This document shows, piece by piece, positions 56,800-64,000 of a DNA stretch of 64,000 nt. The position numbers and the translations under genes are program-made. The stretch's first letter is position 1. Each line of letters starts with the position of its first letter. Under the pieces are notes generated by a model. It was not told the DNA's origin and did not search any database. It saw only the letters and a list, made by a program, of their open reading frames with translations. Source of the DNA: Echiichthys vipera (Eukaryota > Chordata > Actinopteri > Perciformes > Trachinidae); the NCBI GenBank assembly GCA_963691815.1, contig OY829645.1:46172522-46236521 (forward strand). The letters run 5' to 3'.

Positions 56800-57930
56800 T
56801 TTCCCTTTACCAAATATGAGTATCTGACCCACCATCGTCATTTTCAATTGACACAAGCGGTTAGCAGTCGCAAGTACCAGTGAACTTAACACTTGATTTG
56901 TTGATAAAAGCCAATTTAAAAGTTATTTCTTTAAGTCGACTCATTTCAACCTGCATGGCAGCATTGATCTCCTTCACACTTGTGGACATGCTTGGGGCTC
57001 TTACAGAGAAAGACGGGTCACTGAAACAAAAAATACTTGCTTTATGTTTTACGCATGCTGAACTGTTTTTTCATTGATCTCAAGATTAAAGAGTTTAACA
57101 TTTGATGCACTAACACGTGTGTGAGAGCATCTGAGGACGTTTACACCACGAATGACTGCTGTTTAACCATACATCATCTTCAAAAGTGAAAGCATGCCTC
57201 CTCCCCTTTAAAAAAAGATGAGATTCTTATTCCAGGTGACAAATCTAAAAATACTCTTTCAGGAGGAAGCGCCAAGAGATGAAAGTTGAAAAATGGAGGG
57301 AGGGGTATAGAAGAATAATAAATAATTGCTCAGTAAGATCGATGAAAGCTCTACCTGTTCGGTCAGGCTGACCCTAGAATAGCCCTGCACTCGTTAAAAT
57401 GTCATTCAACCCTTGACATTACAGCAGTGACTGACAGACTGATTTATATGGATTTAATTATGGATGAAGCCAAAGTCAATGGAGCAAACTGAAGATGAAT
57501 TTAGCACATGCACATACCAATATGTATGCACTGGCAAAAACACACAAATACAAAGCCATGCACATGCTTTTAGCAGCTTGTAGTGTGTGTCTCATCTAGA
57601 GCTATTACTACAGGATCTATTTAAAACACAGGCAGAAGAGGAGATGAGGACGACAGGGCCTACGGGGAAAAACACCTTCCTTTAATATCTACTGCTCATT
57701 ATTCATTCTAATATGGAAACAAAAGCAATAAATAACATTGCCCTTCGATTATGAGCATCCAGTCGGTAGCACCAAATCATGAATTGACACACAATATGAA
57801 CAAGGGATTGAGAAGTCCAATGTACCCGTGCATGTTTGGCCTTTTATAACTCATTGTTTTTATCGATTCATTATTTATTTCTCTGCATTCCTTTAAAGAA
57901 GAGATCCCCATCTATGCTTAACGGTTGAAA
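56800..57930. other. Non-coding, nothing recognised
   Basis: No supported gene or known repeat. Confidence 0.5.
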
Positions 57931-57934
57931 ATGG

Positions 57935-58580
57935 AGAACACCGCCAACTAGTGTCTCAAGATCGTAGTCGCAACAACAAAAAATAATTCCACCAATCAGG
58001 TTGGGCAGATCCAGACCTGTAGCCTACAAGGTACCAGGGTCAGTTTGAGCCTGTTTGAACCCATCCCCTCGGGAACCGGAGGGTCGCTGGTTAGAGTCCC
58101 TGTGTGGACCATGAGGACCTAGGTTTGGAAAAGTGATTATATTACTATTTGTTTTCCTGATATTTGCCTCATCACATGTCTGTTTCATTTTCTGTACACA
58201 CAAAACACTTTTTGTGTGGACTGGTGGCTGGAGAGGTGCCAGTTCATCTCCTGGGCACTGCCGAGGTGCTGTTGAGCAAGGCACCGAACCCCCAACTGCT
58301 CGGGGCGCCGGTCACTGGCAGCCCCCTCGCTCTAACATATCTCCATTAGTTGCATGTATATAGGTCCTGTTTGTGCATGTGTGTGTTTTTAGGGCCTGTG
58401 TGTGTGACATGAAAAAATAGAGTGAAAATTGAATTTCCCAAAGGAATTCTTCTTCTTCTTCTGCTTATTCTTCTTCTATTGCAAAGGAATTGACTTTTAC
58501 CATTACCCGTTACCCGTTACCCGTTACCCGTTACCTTTACAGCTAAGTAAACATGAAATTTAGCATGAAACGTAGCCATT
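57935..58580 (+). repeat. Paired interspersed repeat, copy 2, with SINE inside
   Basis: Homologous to 46255-46506. The AFC-like SINE splits it after CCCCTCGGG; homology resumes near CTAAGTAAACATGAAA (58543). A heptamer run (TTACCCG)4 lies at about 58506-58535. Confidence 0.65.
58070..58470 (+). mobile_element. AFC-like SINE, variant with ~110-bp insert
   Basis: Head remnant GAACCGGAGGGTCGCTGG to GTGTGGACCATG, then the insert ACCTAGGTTTGGAAAAGTG to CAAAACACTTTTTG, then the body from GTGGACTGGTGGCTGGAGAG to the TTC tail. The insert is shared with the copy at 15978. Confidence 0.85.
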
Positions 58581-58584
58581 TTGG

Positions 58585-59885
58585 GGTGCATTTTAATGCC
58601 GTTGAACTCCTATATCTCGGTCCATCGAGTGAATGCTCGGCCTATATTGACTCTCATTTTTGCCCGTCTCCGGTCACTCAGCTGCAGGGCAAATAATGTC
58701 CCCTTCTGCAGGATTGGCAAACTCCATTTCACCCAGCGCCAGTGCCTTACAACGGAAACCCGCAATGCTGGCCGCCATTGGCTGGTAAAATATAAACAGA
58801 ACGTGACAAAGTCATTGTTAAACCTGTCAAATTAAAAAAAAAAAAATTAATTCAGACTAAATATATTTTTTATATGGAAAAACAATACTTTCATTCCGTA
58901 TCCCTCAAAAAGGTCCATGGGTGAATTATTTAAAAAAATATGCAGCTTTTAGCAAATATTCTACATATTCAACCTTTAATATGACTGATCTGTCTTGGTT
59001 TTCCTGGTCCACATGCGAATTGGCATCAGCTCTGCTCCGATCCAAAGAATGGTGGTAATAAAGCTGTTTGCCAATTCCCCAAAACACCAGAGGAGAACAA
59101 CTTGTACACTTTGGGCAGTTAAGCGTACGTTTGAATCCCAATCTTCACACTCACAGACTCACATACTTTGATTGTGTTCATGGTAAGTGGGGGCTTATAG
59201 CTGTCCCTCGGTCAAATCGTCAGCTGCTTCACGGCGCTCTAGCAGACATTTTGAGCGCTTTATCAACACTTTCCATGAGTCTGGATTTCTGCAGACTTTG
59301 CCTGAGGGAATTACCCACAGTTCATAGCTTTGAGATATTAAACACAAAGGGAGTTTAGAAACAAAGTTGAACTTCTTGCCTTTCTAATCATATATTAAAC
59401 CACTTACTTTAGCCTTGTCTAGACGTGTGTGTGTTTAGTTTTAAAGTAACACATTACTGTTACACAGAATTACACCAAATTCTAACCAGCACCAGGGTCC
59501 ATGGCAGTGGCTGCAGCACCAATATATTTTCAGGTGGTTCACAGTAATTGTAGCTATTTCCGCAGACTGCCTACTGCCAAAGTCAACATTGGTCACTACA
59601 CAACAATTTGTATATGGGAAAAATTAAATGTTCAATTATTTTCATTTGTTTTTTTTTGTTTTTTTTTGGTGAAAGTTTCCAGCACCAGAATTAAGTTCTG
59701 ATGTCTTTGGTTGAACTCATGTCCGTTTGCTTTTCTGTGACAGAAACCCATTATGGAGAAGTGAGTTACAGCAATTTAGACTGTGATCCACTGCTGGCTA
59801 TTTGGAGTAATGTGAATAAGAGCAGGCAGAAATGATAGCTATCTGTCATGAGGCTAGACATCTCCTATACTACCATGGAGAGAAA
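58585..59885. other. Non-coding, nothing recognised
   Basis: Frames of 66-96 codons lack support. Confidence 0.45.
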
Positions 59886-59981
59886 AAAAGGTGAATTAAA
59901 GCTGCAAGCAGCGATTAAAGGGCTCTCGCACAGTTTGCGTGTCGGGGGAGCCTGACAGGAAAAGTTCTAAGTATTGTTATG

Positions 59982-61018
59982 GCCGATTCTCCAGCCAAAC
60001 TCACGCTCCATCGTCCCCTCACTCGTGAACATGATCCCGTGGTACTTGAACTCCTTCACTTGGGGTAAGGACTCATTCCTTACCTGAAGTAAGCAATCCA
60101 CCAGTTTCCTGCTGAGAGCCATGGCCTCAGATTTAGAGGTGCTGATCCTCATCCCAGCCGTTTCACACTCGGCTGCGAACCGATCCAGTGAGGGCTGAAG
60201 GTCACTGACCGACGATGCCATCAGGACTACATCATCCATCATCACCAACCCCCACCGGGAACGAATCCGACTTACTGCTGAGGATCCGGACACAGCTCTT
60301 GCTTTGGATATACAGAAATTGGTTGACCCAAAGAAGTGACCCCCTCACCCCATACTTCCGCAGCACCTCCGATAGTATCTCTCGAGGTACCCGGTCATAT
60401 GCCTTCTCCAGATCCACAAAGCACATGTAGACTGGATGGGCATACTCCCAGGCCACCTCCAGGATCCTTGCGAGAGTGAAGAGCTGGTTCGTTGTTCCAC
60501 GTCCAGGACGGAATCCACATTGTTCCTCTTCAATCTGAGGTTCGACTATAGGAAGTACCCTCCTTTCCAGCACCTTGGAGTAGACTTTACCAGGGAGGCT
60601 GAGTAGTGTGATACCCCTGTAATTGGCACACACCCTCTGGTCCCCCTTTTTAAAAAAAAGGAACCACCACCCAAGTCTGACACTCCCTTGGTACTGTCCC
60701 AGACTTCCACGCAATGTTGAAGAGACGTGTAAATCAAGACAGCCCCTCCAAACCTACACTGACTACCTCAGTGACTTCCGCCAGAGATATTGACAATGAT
60801 TCCCCATCAGCCTCCAGCTCTGCCTCTACAAAAGAGGGCGTGTTAGTCGGATTAAGGAGTTTCTCAAAGTGCTCCTTCCACCGCCCGATTACCTCATCGG
60901 CTGAGGTCACCGGCGTCCCGTCCTTACTGTAAACAGCTTGGACGGTTCCTCGTTTCCCCCCTCCTGAGATGTCGAATCTGATTATTCTTTTCATATTAGG
61001 CAGACTTCCTGTTGCCAA
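59982..61018 (-). mobile_element. Rex3-like (RTE clade) LINE RT fragment
   Basis: On the minus strand: GRWKEHFEKLLNPTNTPSF, NYRGITLLSLPGKVYSKVLE, EEQCGFRPGRGTTNQLF, CFVDLEKAYDRVP (RT motif A with its Asp), YGVRGSLLW, then after an internal deletion DDVVLMASSVSDLQPSLDRF and EFKYHGIMFTSEGTMEREF. The deletion removes the segment before the catalytic DD, and frames shift several times, so it is inactive. Confidence 0.9.
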
Positions 61019-61269
61019 CAGGTGGCACTGTGGCTGTGAGTTAATATTGAGATCGTAGTGTGTTCAGGCTAGGGGTCTTGTCATGCCTCAGAAATCCTAT
61101 AATGATTGGATAATGTATGCTTAAGTTAAAGCAACTTACTGTTTCATAACCTGTCCCACATCTTGCATCAACTGTGTGATGCTAGAGAGTGACTAGTAAA
61201 CTTGCTTTGCCTTGCAATACATCAAAGGAATATTAAGACGTTGGTCTGTTCAGGTCGGGAGTCTTGTCA

Positions 61270-61941
61270 TAGGGGAAAATACAGATTGCTCCATATAAAA
61301 GCCGCACCTGACTATAAACCGCAGGCGTTTTGATGTGTAATTACCGTAGTATATAGGGGTTCCTGCTACCACGGAGGGGATTGTCGGGACAGAGATGACT
61401 GTTTGGGAACGCAAAGCGTCCCATTTATTAACAATAAATCTTTCAATCATTCAATCAAACTTTCACATCTTTGACATGGCGAACAGCATTCGTGCAGAGT
61501 ACAAATAATATAACGGTGCAAAGTAATACAAAGTGCTCGCCTGTAACACGGCAGTAAAAGTGCAGTCCCGCGGTCGTTTACGTTATCAAAATAACCAGCC
61601 ATTCATTGATGTCAAGGGTACGTGCAGCAGCTCTATTTCCTTCTTTGACAGCCAGATCGATTGCCTTTAACTTAAAAGCAGCATCATATGCACTTCTCCG
61701 TTTGTTTTCCATGTTGAGGGTGTTTGCATGAACACTTCCTTCGCGCAAACTGTCGCTGAAGCTCTCCTACTCTTTGTTTTGCTCTCGTTACCTGGCGCCA
61801 GATGTCTGCCTCGGTCTCGCGCATCCTCGGTAGTGCGCGCCCCTGGTTACCGTGAGCCGTAGAAAAGCCGCACCGTTGTAAAAGCCTCAGGGACCAGAAC
61901 GAGGGAAAAAAGTAGCGGCTTATAGTCCGGAAATTACGGTA
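61270..61941 (-). mobile_element. Pogo-like DNA transposon remnant
   Basis: The right end GCGGCTTATAGTCCGGAAAT followed by TACGGTA is a familiar teleost transposon terminus. The left side has AAAAGCCGCACCTGACTATA, a decayed counterpart. Inside, the minus strand encodes a pogo-type N-terminal helix-turn-helix. No DDE catalytic domain remains. Confidence 0.65.
61578..61712 (-). pseudogene. Truncated pogo-type HTH, 44 codons
   Basis: Starts at ATG 61712-61710 and reads MENKRRSAYDAAFKLKAIDL, then AVKEGNRAAARTLDINE, followed by non-homologous residues and TAA. This is the N-terminal helix-turn-helix of pogo/CENP-B-type transposases. The basic KRR plus AAFKLKAIDLA helix is well kept, but the rest is lost. 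Confidence 0.75.
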
Positions 61942-62721
61942 TGTCCATTCTGGAGGAGGGGCTGTAATTTAAGGTGTGCAAGTAGGGGGGGCTCTCACTT
62001 TGAGTCAATGTTGTCATCTAGGTTTGTTCAGGGCGGGGCTCCTGTCATGCATGAGATATTTAGGGTAGACTGGACAACTATTGCTCAAGTAATAGCTACT
62101 TTATGTGTTCTGATGAGACGCCAATGTTCACGGCCACACCTTCCATAATTAGGTTACAACATGAGTTAACATTGATCACTATGTGGCCTTGTTCAGGGCT
62201 GGACCCTCATCAACCATCAGAAGTCTGGAGCAGATTGGACAATGTATGCTGAAGTTATTAGCTACTTCCTGTTTCATTAAAAAACGCCAATATTTGCCAC
62301 CACGCCATGGCCACGCGCTGCAAAATTAGGTTACCAGAGGAGGTAACTTTGATCACAAAGATCTTGAGGTGGTACAGGCCAATTTTGATGTCGATATGGT
62401 TAAATATCTAGGACGAGTTTGTTAAAATAGAGCACCATCAAAAGGCCAAATATGGAATAAATTTGCATAATTGAATCAAAATTACTGACTTCCTGTTGGG
62501 TTTAGGATATGGCTTCTTTAGACTTTTCCATGCTTCTCCTCACTCTCTATGAGCTTACTGGTTTTCGTAACACCAGACTTGACAAGTTTGCAAATTTTGG
62601 GGGGATTTTTACATATGTTGAGGCCCCCAAAAAGGCAATTCATTTGGTAAATGAAATAACTAGAAAAATAATCCTTACAAATACAATAGGTCCCTCGCTG
62701 ACGCTGTTGCCGCTCGGGCCC

Positions 62722-63875
62722 TGATTAAAGCCGCAAGCAGCGATGAATGGGCCCTCGCACAGGTTGCGTGTCGGGGGAGCCTGCCAGGAAAAGTTCCAAG
62801 TATCGCTATGTCAGACCTGTCTTTAGATGATACTGGCTAATTTTGAAGTCGCTATTGTTAAATTCCTGGGAGGAGTTTGGTAAAGTACAACACGCGCAAA
62901 TGTGCTAAAATGGTCAACTTCCTGTTGACTTTAGCATATTGCTCCTAGAGGCTTTTTTGTACATCTCGATAGGTTATATATGATGAATCAATATTGAGAT
63001 GTAGGTGTGTTCAGGCTGGGACTATTATCATGTATGACAAATTTGGGGAAATTTGGACAATGTATGGGCAGGTGTCAACAACTTCATCTTGTTTGGCGAT
63101 ACAGCTGACTTTGGCGCCATGCCACATCTACACAGGAAAGGTAAATCGTAAACACTGAGTATTGTTGGATCAGACATGTCTTTAGATGGTACTGACTGAT
63201 TTTGAAGTCGATCGTGTTAAATCTGTAGGATTAGTTCTTTAAAGTATAAAGACATGTAAAAACATGTGACTTCCTGATGCCAGCAGGGGGCGCAATGACT
63301 GTGAGTCAATATTAATATTGGTTTGTATTCAGGGCATGACTCTTATGAATCATGAGAAAATTTGAGGGAGAGTCTACAGCAACATCCGGCTTTAATGGTG
63401 AGAGGCGTAACTTGGGCGCCACGCCACAACAACACAGGGGGAAGAAAAGTGCAGAGTATCATTTCGCCACACGTCTTTGATAATACTGCATAATTTTGAA
63501 GATGATCCTGTCAATCTCTAGGAGAAGTTCGTTAAAGTATGACAAGACTTCCTGTTGAGTTTACGATATGGCTCCAAGAGGCTATTTTGTTTGTCTAGAA
63601 GAGTTCTACATGCCTACCGATTATGGTACATGTACCTCATTCGTAGCGCCTGGCTGATTCTAAGGGGAGCTAATTTACCACGCCGATTTCTGAAAACAAT
63701 GAAATATGTAAACTTTCACCAAGGTTGAGTTTTGTGTGAAGTTTGGGGAGTTTTTGAATACAATAAAGCTTCCAAAAAAGGCAATTTATTTGCATGAATA
63801 ACAAAAAAAAGCATTTTAATTCCGTCAATTTCTATAGGGCCATCGCTGGGCCGTCGGTGCTCGGGCACCGTCTAC
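62722..63875 (+). repeat. Composite repeat, tandem copy 2, with internal repeats
   Basis: Starts TTAAAGCCGCAAGCAGCGAT directly after copy 1 ends, and ends at CGTCGGTGCTCGGGCA. Inside, a unit beginning near TGTCTTTAGATGATACTG recurs at about 62818, 63177 and 63471, each followed by TTTTGAAG(T/A)(C/T)GAT and, except in the second, later by GACTTCCTGTTG. No protein domain is recognised. Confidence 0.7.
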
Positions 63876-64000
63876 TTTCATTGCTATTTACTTAGCTGTA
63901 ATGGCTATAGTAACGGCTAATGGTAACTCCTCTGCAATGCTTTGCCGTTTTTATGGTGCAGTTGCCTGTCTTAAACCTGGCATCCTGACTGCTGGGATTA
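63876..64000. other. Window end, nothing recognised
   Basis: Unique-looking sequence. Confidence 0.4.

Larger units (their letters stand above)
59891..62721 (+). repeat. Composite repeat, tandem copy 1
   Basis: Starts TTAAAGCTGCAAGCAGCGAT and ends GCCGCTCGGGCC. It is interrupted by a Rex3 fragment (59982-61000) and a pogo-like remnant (61270-61941). The remaining segments carry phrases such as GACTTCCTGTTG and TGTTCAGGC that recur in copy 2. Confidence 0.75.

Noticed and set aside
58024..58363. Protein frames around VHLLGTAEVLLSKAPNPQLL
   Set aside because: AFC-like SINE body translation; the same peptide appears at the copy at 16047.

Overview
The window is nuclear DNA from a ray-finned fish, most likely a percomorph teleost. 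The evidence is one spliced gene with vertebrate exon structure (lsm3), two abundant tRNA-derived SINE families of teleost type (an HE1/V-SINE-like family ending in (ATGA)n and an AFC-like family ending in (TTC)n), Rex3/RTE, L2-like and L1-like LINE fragments, CA/GT microsatellites and several non-autonomous DNA transposons. Nothing prokaryotic, plasmid-like or CRISPR-like is present. Most short open frames are chance readings through repeats.

Layout. 1-1663: SINEs and copies of a spacer sequence. 1664-12409: about 10 kb of an A-rich tandem array, basic unit about 20 bp (GACACAAAACAACTAAAAAA), split into three blocks by near-identical ~0.3 kb spacers. The A-tracts recur about every 10 bp, so the block should be intrinsically curved. 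12743-22800: mostly non-coding, with SINE copies, an L2-like LINE tail, a ~0.52 kb transposon holding an interstitial (TTAGGG)n tract, and the first full copy of a ~0.6 kb Harbinger-like MITE. 22989-25184, minus strand: one long intact frame of up to 731 codons, an unrecognised acidic protein, with a minisatellite at its 3' end that supplies the last codons and the stop.

25495-33900 is repeat-dense, with LINE fragments inside other LINEs and a MITE copy carrying a LINE tail. 33910-39250, minus strand, is the one confidently named gene: lsm3, four coding exons, 102 residues. Its introns hold two MITE copies, a hAT-like MITE and a LINE fragment, and a nested SINE pair lies about 140 bp upstream of its start codon. 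40456-51600 holds further MITE copies, a TTAA-flanked MITE, SINEs and microsatellites. 52490-56060 holds an L2-like reverse transcriptase remnant, a 535-bp LTR with a tRNA-Pro-type primer site, and an L1-type ORF1 fragment. 59891-63875 is a head-to-tail pair of one repeat, the first copy interrupted by a Rex3 fragment and a pogo-like remnant.

Functionally, lsm3 encodes a subunit of the LSM1-7 and LSM2-8 rings (mRNA decay and U6 snRNA binding). The 731-codon gene has no role I can assign. No pathway links the two. The most unusual content is structural: the phased A-tract array, the MITE family that disperses a Myb/SANT-like coding fragment with CRE-type sites, and the telomeric repeat inside a transposon.
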